Shown here: piece after piece, positions 1 through 7,344 of the stretch
Position numbering within the stretch: the first letter of the stretch is position 1
Layout of the letters: every line of letters begins with the position of its first letter
Virus record (IMG/VR): IMGVR_UViG_3300025728_000042
Coordinates: 1-21,580 of that record
Source of the DNA: a virus
DNA: 21,580 nucleotides
Direction: 5' to 3' (one strand)
Notes under the pieces: model-generated
Told to the model about the DNA's origin: nothing
Seen by the model: only the letters and a program-made list of their open reading frames with translations
Databases searched by the model: none
Program-made: the position numbers and the translations under genes

Positions 1-39
1 ACCGTTAACGTATCGCTCTGGATGCGAGTTGGAGAGAAC

Positions 40-88
40 GAAAAGACGGCCCCCGTCCTCTCCGTTGATGGAGAGAACGAGGGCCGTC
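40..88 (-). terminator. Strong Rho-independent terminator at the end of the fibre gene
   Basis: Two 19-nt arms (45-63 and 70-88) pair completely on the minus strand, with two G-U wobbles, around a 6-nt loop (64-69). A TTTT tract follows at 44-41. It lies 16 nt past the stop of the 104..2248 gene and is the best terminator in the window, so it probably ends the tail-fibre and lysis transcript. The plus strand has no U-tract after the hairpin, so it is likely one-directional. Bases 1-39 beyond it show nothing I can assign. Confidence 0.92.
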
Positions 89-103
89 GTGGTTTCGCTG
101 TGT

Positions 104-2248
104 TCAGGCGTCGATCGCGGCGAAGTGGGCCTTCAACGCGGTGCGGACGGTTGCCCGTTCCGCGTCGGTGATCACACGACTGAACATGATGACCTCGGCC
201 ATCGCGACATCGACCGCTGCCCCACCGCTCACGCCGATCATGGCCGTGGTACTCGGAGCTGCGCCGCGGGTGGTGGTGACGACGGCTTCGGTGCCGTTGA
301 TGTCGATACCGAGCTCGTTCGTCGCCTCGTCGTACCAGGCGAACCCGACCTTCCACCCCGCGACCATCGATCCGGTGCTCTGCGCGAGAGAACCGGATGT
401 GACGGATGCTGCGACGACACCGTTGGACCCTCGGCCCAGGGCGAGGTTCCCGCCGCCGATCGACACGAGGTTCGCTTGCACGTTCGCGGGGGTCCGGTTG
501 TTGTAGACGACCACGACAGTGCGGACAGTGTTGTCGCCGGAGGTGTTGTACACGCGCTGCGTGTTCGCCGACGTCGCCGTGTTCGGGGTGACGAACGCCT
601 TGTCGACACCGCCGGGACCGGCTTCCACCTTCGCGGTCGTCCCGCTGTGGGCCATGTGCATCGTGCCGATGACATCCGGCCAGGACGTCGCGAGCTGCCC
701 GATATCGGGCAGGGAGGAGCCGACATACCGGTGGGTCGCGTCGGTGAGCCCATACGAGTGCAGGGCCATCCCGCTGACCGTCCCAGCGAACGTCTTGTCG
801 ACGTTGCCGACACCGTTCGACGCCCGCACGGTCACCGTGTACGCACCCGCCGTGGTCGGAGTTCCGGACAGCACCCCCGCCGACGACATCGACACCCCGG
901 CCGGCAGAGCACCGCTCACAACCGAGAAAGTGATCGCCTCCGTTCCGGTCGCGGTGACCGACCCCGACACGGCCACCCCGACCGTCATCGACGGCAGCGC
1001 GGTTGTGGTGATCGTCGGCGCGACCGGCGTCACCAAGGGTGTCAACCCCCGGGAGGCCATCTCCCGCAGGATCAGCACGTTGATCGCATCGTAGGCGACC
1101 GCGTTGAAATGCAGACCATCGCCGCGGAACGACGTCGGGGTGATCCCATCGGCGATGTCGATCAGATCCTGCGAGGTCGGGGTGATACCGACCTGCTGGA
1201 GCGTGACCGTCGACGTGAGGTATCCCGCCCAGTCGACCCACTGCCTCGGGAAAGCGGCCTTGATCGCCGCGTTGACCGCGTCGAGCGCGAACCGTCCCGA
1301 CGACCCGGGAGAGTCCAGGGTCCGGTTCGCGGGGATCGAGAGGACGATGTGCTGCGACGGATCGCGGTGGTTCCACTCGATGATCCCGCGGATACGGTCC
1401 ACGATCTGCTGAGGAGTGGAGTCGAGAACATCGTTGCGTCCGATGCAGATCGTCATCGCCCGGTTGCGCCAGTCATACCCGGTGAGGAACGGTGCGGGGT
1501 TCGGCACCGCAACCTCTGCGCCCGCGGCGTCACGGATGAACGTGTAGGTGTAGACGCCGCTGGTCTTCACTCGTTGCAGCACACCCGGGACGCCGCCGAG
1601 GGTACCCGCCTGTGTCGTCGTTCCCGAAGACGCGTTCGTGTAGAACAGGTTCGTGCTGACAGTCACGCCGATCGACCCGCTCGCGGGGATCTTCCCACCC
1701 GTCACGGTCAGAAGCACCGGGACGCCGCCCTGGCGGGCAGAGATCTGCGGAGAGGTCTGGCTGCCCTTGCCGATGTCCACGACGTTGTCGACCCCGTAGG
1801 CGTTCTTGATCTCGATGTTGTTGTTGCTGTTGCCCCAGTTCTCTGTCAGCGAGTCGCCGACCTGCAGGATCTGGATAACCTCCGCGCCACCCGACGACGC
1901 GGGCAGTTGAGCAGTCGGCACCTTGCCGTTCGCGTCGAGAGAAGCCAGCCCGGATGGGAGTGCCTTCTGTGCTGCGATGGCCGTCGTGACCTTCGTGGTG
2001 ACTGTGGCGTCGATCGACCCAGCGGCCGTTTCCGCGGCGGTCTTCGCGACTGCCGCGGAAGCTGCGTCCGCTGCAGCCTGCGCGGCCGCCGCGCTCGCGT
2101 CTGCGGCTGCGCCGAAGGCGGACGCGGAGGATGCGGCCGCCGAGGTCGCATCCTCCGCCACAGAGGCGGGTGCGTACTCATCGGGAAACCGCCACACACC
2201 ATCGGTGTCCTGCACGAGCACGGGCACACGGGAAGACTGCGTCGCCAC
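104..2248 (-). CDS. Tail fibre / receptor-binding protein with SGNH hydrolase, Ig-like and LamG-like domains
   Basis: A 714-aa modular virion protein, probably the main receptor-binding fibre. Residues 30-80 are Ala-rich and coiled, followed by a fibre-type motif near 99-116 (SLDANGKVPTAQLP). An SGNH/GDSL esterase domain follows: block I GDSLT with Ser133, block III GRND at 270-273, and block V with Asp377 and His380. Residues 165-255 form a beta-rich insertion inside the hydrolase. Residues 408-492 look like a He_PIG Ig-like domain (LPAGVSMSSAGVLSGTP), and 495-714 resemble a concanavalin/LamG fold. The likely chemistry is deacylation of a cell-wall or surface glycan; the substrate is unknown. 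The start is GTG, with GGAG about 9 nt upstream and only 3 nt between it and the previous gene. It is the last gene before the 40..88 terminator. Confidence 0.88.
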   Translation of the reverse strand: MATQSSRVPVLVQDTDGVWRFPDEYAPASVAEDATSAAASSASAFGAAADASAAAAQAAADAASAAVAKTAAETAAGSIDATVTTKVTTAIAAQKALPSGLASLDANGKVPTAQLPASSGGAEVIQILQVGDSLTENWGNSNNNIEIKNAYGVDNVVDIGKGSQTSPQISARQGGVPVLLTVTGGKIPASGSIGVTVSTNLFYTNASSGTTTQAGTLGGVPGVLQRVKTSGVYTYTFIRDAAGAEVAVPNPAPFLTGYDWRNRAMTICIGRNDVLDSTPQQIVDRIRGIIEWNHRDPSQHIVLSIPANRTLDSPGSSGRFALDAVNAAIKAAFPRQWVDWAGYLTSTVTLQQVGITPTSQDLIDIADGITPTSFRGDGLHFNAVAYDAINVLILREMASRGLTPLVTPVAPTITTTALPSMTVGVAVSGSVTATGTEAITFSVVSGALPAGVSMSSAGVLSGTPTTAGAYTVTVRASNGVGNVDKTFAGTVSGMALHSYGLTDATHRYVGSSLPDIGQLATSWPDVIGTMHMAHSGTTAKVEAGPGGVDKAFVTPNTATSANTQRVYNTSGDNTVRTVVVVYNNRTPANVQANLVSIGGGNLALGRGSNGVVAASVTSGSLAQSTGSMVAGWKVGFAWYDEATNELGIDINGTEAVVTTTRGAAPSTTAMIGVSGGAAVDVAMAEVIMFSRVITDAERATVRTALKAHFAAIDA

Positions 2249-2251
2249 AGG

Positions 2252-2785
2252 TCACACTCCAATCGGGAGGACGATGCTCGTCCCATCAGGAGCGAGCATG
2301 AAAGCCGGGTAGGTCAGGATCAGCAGATCCGGGTTGTCGGGGTCCGGGGCGACCGTCACCGCCAGAGATTCGATCTCGTCACGGATGCCGACAACCTCGT
2401 CACGGATCAACGTCCACGCGGCCACCGCATCCGTTGACGGCTGGTACGTTGCCGGGTCCACCGGGATCAGATCCGCGAGCGTTTCCGCGTCGGCGGGGAT
2501 CGCGACCGGGCCGGACGTGTACCGGCCTGCCGTGCGCCCGGAGGTCGGGTCGATGGTGACCACCGCGTAGCAGCGCTCATCCGTCGCTGGCACATCCACC
2601 GTGACGATCGGGGAGCCGTCCGTGATGTTGATCTCGATGACCGGGGAGAACCGTGCCTCCGCCCCCTCGACAGTGACGGCGAGGACCGTGGGGGCGGTCA
2701 GGTATCGGACCTGCATCACACCCGTCGGTAGTGGCTCATCACCACCCAATGCGCGGAGCGTCGCAGCTACGTCCAGAACCGGCAT
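2252..2785 (-). CDS. Hypothetical tail-associated protein before the fibre gene
   Basis: A 177-aa acidic protein I cannot name by family. The first 90 residues look like beta-strands (alternating V/T/I runs such as PTVLAVTVEG and SPIVTVDVPA). A short helical segment at about 115-142 (WTLIRDEVVGIRDEIESL) is followed by more strands. This strand-helix-strand pattern suits a small fibre adaptor or baseplate accessory. Its ATG overlaps the stop of the upstream membrane-protein gene (TGATG), and it ends 3 nt before the fibre gene, so it is probably translationally coupled to both. A role in attaching or assembling the fibre is inferred from position only. No signal peptide or membrane segment is visible. 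Confidence 0.72.
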   Translation of the reverse strand: MPVLDVAATLRALGGDEPLPTGVMQVRYLTAPTVLAVTVEGAEARFSPVIEINITDGSPIVTVDVPATDERCYAVVTIDPTSGRTAGRYTSGPVAIPADAETLADLIPVDPATYQPSTDAVAAWTLIRDEVVGIRDEIESLAVTVAPDPDNPDLLILTYPAFMLAPDGTSIVLPIGV

Positions 2786-3144
2786 CAGTCCCCCTTCATG
2801 TCACGGCGCAGCACCCGCGAGGTCGCCGCCTGCTGATCCGCCGACTGCTCCGCATCCGATAGCGCCGCCTGCGCGACGAGAGTCGCATCCGTGTAAGCCT
2901 TCGGGATGCCGTCGGACGTGATCGACAGGTACGACACCAGACCCGCGACCGGCGGCGACAGAACCGCGAGGCCGACGGTGATGCCCGCGAGAAGCCAGCC
3001 GGTGGGATCCTGGATCAGCGCGACGATCGCGGTCGCCGACGGCAAGCCTGCGGTCAGGGTCGCGGCGTACGCCTGCGTGGTCGTGCGGACGAACCCGCGC
3101 TTCGCGGCGAGCTTCACAGCCGTGGGGATGATCTGATCAGTCAT
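2785..3144 (-). CDS. Small two-TM membrane protein, candidate holin (r1t-like)
   Basis: A 119-aa protein with hydrophobic segments at about 26-44 and 49-74, a basic N-terminus (KLAAKRGFVR) and a charged C-terminal tail (RVLRRDMKGD). A short N-terminus, two membrane segments and a charged tail resemble r1t-type holins of actinobacteriophages, which open the membrane for the endolysin. The ATG at 3144 has an excellent Shine-Dalgarno (AAGGAG, 5-nt spacing), stronger than those of its two membrane-protein neighbours. It sits 2 nt after the previous stop. It is the third of three membrane proteins downstream of the endolysin, and which one is the true holin cannot be decided from sequence. An alternative is an antiholin. 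Confidence 0.7.
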   Translation of the reverse strand: MTDQIIPTAVKLAAKRGFVRTTTQAYAATLTAGLPSATAIVALIQDPTGWLLAGITVGLAVLSPPVAGLVSYLSITSDGIPKAYTDATLVAQAALSDAEQSADQQAATSRVLRRDMKGD

Positions 3145-3146
3145 GA

Positions 3147-3572
3147 CTACTCCTTGATGGGTTCGGTGTCCTCGGAAGGACCGGAGACGAGGTGGCCGAG
3201 GCCGAGACGCTGCAGGATCGGAGAGGGCAGCATGGGGAGGTCGCCGGGTCGGCCGCGCTGATCCCACAGCCACAGCTGCGTTTCGCGGGCACGGACGGCG
3301 TCGTGCATCTCGCGGGACTCGTCCTTGACCTTCTGCAGCGCTTCCCGCATCGGTGCGACCTGACGCTCGACCTCCGCTTCGATCGCTGCGCGCATGACGG
3401 CCGACAGCTCGATGGCGTCGTCCATGCGGGCGGCGATCGCGGACTCCTGAGCGGTGGCCGCTGCGACACCGACTTCACGGGTCTTGCCGCGAAGGGAGAG
3501 GACTGCGGTGATGATGACGCCGGTGAGGATGAAAAGCGGGCTCAGCGCGCCGATCACCTCGAGGAACGTCAT
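3147..3572 (-). CDS. Single-TM coiled-coil protein of the lysis cassette
   Basis: A 141-aa protein with one N-terminal membrane segment (about 8-27), a basic RGK stop-transfer patch, and a long charged helix at about 35-98 likely to form a coiled coil (AIEAEVERQVAPMREALQKV). The C-terminus is Pro- and Gly-containing. This N-anchored topology recurs in actinophage lysis cassettes and could be a holin partner or a spanin-like protein, although spanins in the strict sense belong to phages of diderm hosts. The ATG overlaps the upstream gene's stop (ATGA), implying coupled translation. Function is inferred from topology and position only. Confidence 0.7.
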   Translation of the reverse strand: MTFLEVIGALSPLFILTGVIITAVLSLRGKTREVGVAAATAQESAIAARMDDAIELSAVMRAAIEAEVERQVAPMREALQKVKDESREMHDAVRARETQLWLWDQRGRPGDLPMLPSPILQRLGLGHLVSGPSEDTEPIKE

Positions 3573-4033
3573 TGCGTCGTCTTCCGTGTCTTGCGGCGTC
3601 GGTACTCCCGCCCGAGCCAGATGATCCGTTCCACGAGCGGGACGGTGATCCCGGCGCACACCCCAGCAATGAAGCCACGCGCGGGGTACTCCGACGTGGC
3701 CAGGGCCAGCAGCAGCGCCGCGTACAGCAGGAGGATGAAGCTGAGCGCACATTTGCTGATGAACTCCAGCAGCCACAGGCGAGGGAACGCGACACCGATC
3801 AGACACCCGACCCCAGCGGCCAAGACCGCGACCGACGCGACCTGCGAGACGGTCTCGTTGTAGACGATCGCGAACGTCGGCATCCCCCCGTTGAGCCCGA
3901 GGATGCTCCCCAGGATGAGCGCGGCGTCGATCAGCGGAAGCACCCACCGCTTCACGTCCCGCGCGATCTCACCCTCAGATGCTGGGATCGCGGCCGGATG
4001 CCAGATCGTCGCCGCCCAGAGGCGGCGGATCAC
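3569..4033 (-). CDS. Four-TM membrane protein next to the endolysin, candidate holin
   Basis: A 154-aa protein with four hydrophobic segments at about 33-50, 65-83, 93-112 and 118-135. It has a charged N-terminus and a very basic C-terminus (GREYRRRKTRKTTQ), consistent with cytoplasmic ends. I chose the GTG at 4033, whose GTGA overlaps the endolysin stop; the frame stays open further upstream inside the endolysin gene, but that extension is Arg/Pro/His-rich shadow sequence. Its place directly after the endolysin makes a lysis function likely. It is larger and has more membrane segments than a classical class II holin, so a holin-associated or superinfection-related role is also possible. Confidence 0.72.
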   Translation of the reverse strand: MIRRLWAATIWHPAAIPASEGEIARDVKRWVLPLIDAALILGSILGLNGGMPTFAIVYNETVSQVASVAVLAAGVGCLIGVAFPRLWLLEFISKCALSFILLLYAALLLALATSEYPARGFIAGVCAGITVPLVERIIWLGREYRRRKTRKTTQ

Positions 4034-4254
4034 TTCGACCCGGCGACCTTGGGCAGCAGATCGAGCTGCGCCTGCGGGATCTGCTTCACCTTGAAGCCCT
4101 CCCCCTGCACGATCGTGAGCTCGCCGGGGAGCACATACCGGCGGGCGCAGTACGCGGCGCCCTGGGTCGGGTTGTTCGTGTCGCACGCCGCGAGGTACAC
4201 GGCGTACACCTCGGGCGACTTGTCGCCCTTCACGTAGGCGATGGGGTTGGGCAT
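4030..4254 (-). CDS. Possible separate translation of the endolysin C-terminal domain from an internal start
   Basis: The endolysin's Met182 codon is preceded by AGGAGG with an ideal 5-nt spacing (AGGAGGACGACATG), as good as the best start sites in the window. It falls at the junction between the linker and the C-terminal domain. Initiation here would give a 74-aa free cell-wall-binding domain, in frame with the full enzyme. Some endolysins, such as enterococcal phage Lys170 and clostridial CD27L/CTP1L, are known to use an internal start to make binding-domain subunits that join the full-length enzyme. That this happens here is inferred from the ribosome site and its position. Confidence 0.5.
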   Translation of the reverse strand: MPNPIAYVKGDKSPEVYAVYLAACDTNNPTQGAAYCARRYVLPGELTIVQGEGFKVKQIPQAQLDLLPKVAGSK

Positions 4255-4797
4255 GTCGTCCTCCTGGATGGCGAAAGTCGGGGTGGGGTTGGGGAACGGC
4301 TTCGCGCCGCCATTCGCTGCCGGGTTGGCGAGCGCGTCGGTGACGGTGAGGGTCCGGCTGAAGTACCGCCACGGCGACACCCGCTGACCCGTGGACAGGT
4401 CCCACGCCTCCATGTGGAGGTGCGGGCCAGTGACGTACCCCGTTGCGCCCACAACGCCCAGGACCGTCCCAAGCGCGACGGTGTCGCCACGGGCGGGTGA
4501 TGGGGAGCCGACCGGTCGGTGCATGTACCGGACACGCACACCCTCAGCCGGGTAGTCGACATCGATCGAGTTGCCCGCGTTGACGTTGGGTCGGTCGATC
4601 GTCGGCCACGCACTGCCCGACTCCCACCCGGACCGGTGCACGACACCGTCGCCGGAGGCGAGGATCACCGACCCTGCTCGGACTCCGTTGTCACCGAAGT
4701 CCACACCGTTGTGCGGGGACGCCGACGAGTACGGGTAGCCGGTGTCGCCGTAGTCGAGGCTGATCGTGTTCGATGCGAACGGGATCGGCAGGCTCAT
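4030..4797 (-). CDS. M23 (LytM-type) zinc metallopeptidase endolysin
   Basis: A 255-aa lysin predicted to cleave peptide cross-bridges of peptidoglycan. The M23 zinc site is visible: His29 and Asp33 in HNGVD, then His126 and His128 in PHLHME; His93 (YMHR) is the usual extra active-site His. A Pro-rich linker at about 158-176 leads to a C-terminal domain (182-255; KGDKSPEVYAV, two Cys) that probably binds the cell wall. The start at 4797 follows AGGAGG with 4-nt spacing. An in-frame ATG at 4815 lies against a terminator hairpin and has no ribosome site. Three membrane-protein genes follow directly, making a lysis cassette. An internal start is listed separately. Confidence 0.9.
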   Translation of the reverse strand: MSLPIPFASNTISLDYGDTGYPYSSASPHNGVDFGDNGVRAGSVILASGDGVVHRSGWESGSAWPTIDRPNVNAGNSIDVDYPAEGVRVRYMHRPVGSPSPARGDTVALGTVLGVVGATGYVTGPHLHMEAWDLSTGQRVSPWRYFSRTLTVTDALANPAANGGAKPFPNPTPTFAIQEDDMPNPIAYVKGDKSPEVYAVYLAACDTNNPTQGAAYCARRYVLPGELTIVQGEGFKVKQIPQAQLDLLPKVAGSK

Positions 4798-4815
4798 GCG
4801 TCCTCCTCGGGGCAT

Positions 4816-4845
4816 GCGAAAGCCCCCGACAATGCCGGGGGCTCA
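4816..4845 (-). terminator. Intrinsic terminator before the endolysin
   Basis: Perfect 8-bp GC-rich arms (4821-4828 and 4836-4843) surround a 7-nt loop. On the minus strand TTTCG follows. It sits between the SGNH tail-protein stop (4858) and the endolysin start (4797). The U-tract is short, so it may be only partly effective and set the ratio of tail-tip to lysis transcripts. Confidence 0.7.
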
Positions 4846-4857
4846 ATCAGGTGGGGT

Positions 4858-5988
4858 TTACAGGCCGATGGTCGCGAGGACCGCGGCGGCTTCCCACGCG
4901 TGACCGACCGCGTTCTCGTGGACGATGTCAGCCATCAGCCCGCGCGCGTCAGCCTGGTCGTGGTTGCCGATCACCGTCGCGAAGTCGATCAGCGGGATGC
5001 CGTACATGTCGGCCTGATTCCAGACGGCGAGGTACATGCCGCCGTACTGCGTGTCGGGGGTGGTGCCGATACCGCCGGGCGCGACGACGACCGCGTTGTC
5101 CGTGACGGCGGCGATCTGCGTGAACACGGTCGGGATGCCACCGGAGGATGCGGCGTTCGTGCCGAGCTGGCAGAAGATCGCGCCCGGCGTGGGGACGATC
5201 GTGCGAAACGACTCCCACAGTCCGATCGGGTTCCCTGCCGCCCAGTGCGAGGCGGCGGCGGTCGGGCGCCCGAGGTTCGTGATCTTCAGTCGAGGCGTCG
5301 CGAAGGCGGGCCGGAAGCCTCGCACTCGCACGCTCGCCGTCGTGCTGAGCACGTACGTGTGCGCTGCGGTTCCGGTGACAGTCGGGGTGATCGCGGTGAA
5401 CCCACCCCCCGCGGGGACGGTGAACGGTTGCGCCGCGCCGCCGTCGACGGTGACCGTGACCGTCCCGCCGGCCGCGGAGTACACCCAGAACGCGCCGCCC
5501 GTGTGCGCCTCCGCGTACGCGAACGACAGGCCGGATGCCGCGCCCGCGTCGATCGTGGCGACACCGTCGAGGTTTGTGTCGGTGCCGCGCTCCATGTTCG
5601 TGAGCGCCCATCGGTCATCCTCGGACGCAGGCGCAGCGGTGATGAACCCCTCCACGCCCCCGAGGGCGCGACGGATCACACCCGGCCATGAGCGGTCCGG
5701 CTGCTTGCCGACCTGCGTCAGAGTGCCTTTCGTCTTCGAGTCGCCGATGCACGCGATCTCGAAGTCGACCCCTGCGTAGAGCGCTGCGGCGATCTGCCCG
5801 CGGATGCGGATCAGCGCGGCGGCGTCGGACCTGTACACGGGCGGCAGCCACAGGCCGGTGCGTGTGCCGGCCCGAGCAGGCACCTGAATGCCAGCGAGCT
5901 CACCACGAGGCACAAAGTCCTTCGCGACGACGGCCTTGCCCGCGGGGGTGAGCGTACGGTCGTCGTTGACGGAGAGGTACCCCGGCAT
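4858..5988 (-). CDS. SGNH/GDSL hydrolase tail protein with an inserted beta-sandwich
   Basis: A 376-aa virion-associated esterase candidate. SGNH blocks are recognisable: IGDSK with Ser84, a block II Gly near 240 (NLGRP), QLGTN with Asn278, and Asp354/His357 in DIVHENAVGH. Between blocks I and II, residues 135-230 form a strand-rich domain (GGTVTVTVDGGAAQPFTVP) like the jelly-roll modules of carbohydrate esterases. The N-terminal 75 residues probably attach it to the tail. The start at 5988 overlaps the upstream stop (TGATG); the open frame extends upstream only as shadow sequence. It is a second SGNH protein, clearly different from the large fibre at 104..2248. Likely substrates are O-acyl groups on surface glycans, which is an inference. 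Confidence 0.85.
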   Translation of the reverse strand: MPGYLSVNDDRTLTPAGKAVVAKDFVPRGELAGIQVPARAGTRTGLWLPPVYRSDAAALIRIRGQIAAALYAGVDFEIACIGDSKTKGTLTQVGKQPDRSWPGVIRRALGGVEGFITAAPASEDDRWALTNMERGTDTNLDGVATIDAGAASGLSFAYAEAHTGGAFWVYSAAGGTVTVTVDGGAAQPFTVPAGGGFTAITPTVTGTAAHTYVLSTTASVRVRGFRPAFATPRLKITNLGRPTAAASHWAAGNPIGLWESFRTIVPTPGAIFCQLGTNAASSGGIPTVFTQIAAVTDNAVVVAPGGIGTTPDTQYGGMYLAVWNQADMYGIPLIDFATVIGNHDQADARGLMADIVHENAVGHAWEAAAVLATIGL

Positions 5989-6488
5989 CAGACACCCACC
6001 GGGCTGCCCAGTGCCACGCCAGGCAGGGTCGTCGGCCAGGCGCGGTCGGTGAGCAGGGTGAGGGTGAAGTTCCAGGCGACACCGGTCTCGGCGTAGTGGA
6101 GCTCCACGTTCCCGCCGTTCGACACGCGCACCCTGGCCGTGTCGCCACCGTTCACGATGCCCGTGGACAGGCGCGACCCCGACGATCCCATGAACGGAGC
6201 GAGGATGCCTCCGAGATCCGTGTTGCTGAGGATCGGCCACGATGCGGTCGCACCGGCGGGCAGGACCACATTGATGAGCTGCCACTCGACGACGTTCCCG
6301 CGTCGCTGCACGACCACCTGCCCCGACGCCACCGCCGAGGTGATGAACAGACCAGAGAGGTCGCGGGGGCCGGTGTCTCCCAGCTCGGTCGTCTCCCCGT
6401 CGATGAGGAGCGCGCGGCGCCCCGTCGCCGGGGTGATGATGCTGGAAAACTCAGCACGGGTGATGAGGGTCTTGTTCGCGTCAGCCAT
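5988..6488 (-). CDS. Hypothetical tail-tip / fibre protein
   Basis: A 166-aa protein with no family I recognise. It is strand-rich, with little predicted helix after the first 20 residues, and ends in a beta segment (NVELHYAETGVAWNFTLTLL) typical of trimeric fibre or head domains. There is no signal peptide or membrane segment. The ATG at 6488 has TAGGAG with 7-nt spacing, and the upstream gene's stop lies within that ribosome site. It sits between a collagen-like protein and an SGNH esterase, which suggests a structural piece of the same tail-tip assembly. Confidence 0.72.
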   Translation of the reverse strand: MADANKTLITRAEFSSIITPATGRRALLIDGETTELGDTGPRDLSGLFITSAVASGQVVVQRRGNVVEWQLINVVLPAGATASWPILSNTDLGGILAPFMGSSGSRLSTGIVNGGDTARVRVSNGGNVELHYAETGVAWNFTLTLLTDRAWPTTLPGVALGSPVGV

Positions 6489-6498
6489 GATCGGGCTC

Positions 6499-6813
6499 CT
6501 ACCAGGTCAGTTCCGGCACGGTGGCCGAGGGGGTCGGGAACGGGGTCGGTCGGGCGATCAACGCGCCCGTGTCGTCAGGGATCAGGTAGTGGGTTGCGGC
6601 GGGTGCGGCGGCACCGTCCCACACCCATTTGCCGGACTCGAGGTGCACACACTTCGCGAGCCCGAGCTTCGACGTGACGGCTGCATCCACAGCGGCGGTG
6701 ACCTGCCCGGTCGGGATCGGCGGCCCCTGAGGGCCCACCGGACCTTGGGCACCCACCGGCCCCTGAGCGCCGCGGAGGTTCGCGAGGAACGTGACCCACA
6801 CAGGAAGCGCCAT
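6499..6813 (-). CDS. Short collagen-like tail protein
   Basis: A 104-aa protein with six uninterrupted Gly-X-Y triplets at residues 15-32 (GAQGPVGAQGPVGPQGPP). This signature of a collagen-type triple helix is common in phage fibres, where it holds three chains together. A short helix (QVTAAVDAAVTSKLG) may prime trimerisation, and a W/Y-containing segment (GKWVWDGAAAPAATHYLIPDD) ends in a Pro-rich tail. The ATG overlaps the upstream stop (TGATG). It is probably a connector in the fibre stack. The triplet run is very short, so any triple helix would need support from the flanking domains. Confidence 0.75.
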   Translation of the reverse strand: MALPVWVTFLANLRGAQGPVGAQGPVGPQGPPIPTGQVTAAVDAAVTSKLGLAKCVHLESGKWVWDGAAAPAATHYLIPDDTGALIARPTPFPTPSATVPELTW

Positions 6814-7274
6814 CAGTGCACCTCAATTTCGTAGTATCCGAGATCGCCAGAAGCGGGCTCGAAGTAGGTACCGGGCAGGGGGGATGATGGCCAAGGCGGG
6901 CCCACGTACAACGCCAGGGACGGGCCATCGCCCATCGTCGCGATGTCGCCGCCTCCAGGCGCCGCGGTGAACTTCCACTGGTTGTGTTCGACGAGACGAG
7001 ATCTCCCATCCCACGCCTCATCGAAGAACGCGACGTCGATCAGGTACTTCACACCCACCCGACCGTCAGCGCCGACGAGTTCGTTCGACGGAATCAACGT
7101 CACGGAGATGGACCCGTCGGAGCCAGAGACCACCACGGGCATCCGCTTGCTCGCGACGAGAACCCCTGGCCGTGTCGCCTCGATCTCCGGGCGGATCGTC
7201 AGCCGCGGCATCCAGTCCCCCAGAACGTGAACGCCGATATCGACGAGTTTCACGGTGTACGTCGCTGTCGACAT
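6813..7274 (-). CDS. Hypothetical beta-rich minor tail protein
   Basis: A 153-aa protein, first gene of the downstream tail-tip and lysis set after the 7345..7380 terminator. It is strand-rich (VKYLIDVAFFDEAW; LYVGPPWPSS) and resembles short N-terminal attachment or Ig-like modules of tail-tip proteins; I do not recognise a family. I chose the ATG at 7274 because GGAGGG lies 3-4 nt before it. An in-frame ATG at 7298 has no ribosome site. A promoter would be expected just upstream, but I see no convincing one. Confidence 0.72.
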   Translation of the reverse strand: MSTATYTVKLVDIGVHVLGDWMPRLTIRPEIEATRPGVLVASKRMPVVVSGSDGSISVTLIPSNELVGADGRVGVKYLIDVAFFDEAWDGRSRLVEHNQWKFTAAPGGGDIATMGDGPSLALYVGPPWPSSPLPGTYFEPASGDLGYYEIEVH

Positions 7275-7344
7275 CAGCCCTCCAAACCACGCCCGCATAG
7301 GGCACTAGGCGCGGAATGCGCGCTGCGATAGATTGACGGGCACG
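7275..7344. promoter_or_regulatory. Divergent intergenic region, probable promoters in both directions
   Basis: This gap separates the start of the minus-strand tail-tip genes (7274) from the plus-strand lipoprotein (7406), so it should drive both. The best plus-strand candidate is weak: TAGGCG (7306-7311), 17 nt, then TAGATT (7329-7334). On the minus strand I see no clear pair. An inverted repeat, GCGCG-5-CGCGC (7309-7323), overlaps the candidate and could be an operator. Evidence is positional more than sequence-based. Confidence 0.35.

Noticed and set aside
29-2437. Plus-strand open frame of 802 codons antisense to the SGNH fibre gene
   Set aside because: Its product is Arg/Asp/Gly/His-rich with no domain, the mirror of GC-rich third positions in the real minus-strand genes. 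It runs across two genes and a terminator.
4798-4815. Upstream ATG of the endolysin at 4815
   Set aside because: It has no Shine-Dalgarno and lies beside the terminator stem. The ATG at 4797 has AGGAGG.
4519-5691. Plus-strand open frame of 390 codons
   Set aside because: Crosses the endolysin start, a terminator and the SGNH gene. Arg/Asp/Val-rich shadow composition; no ribosome site or domain.
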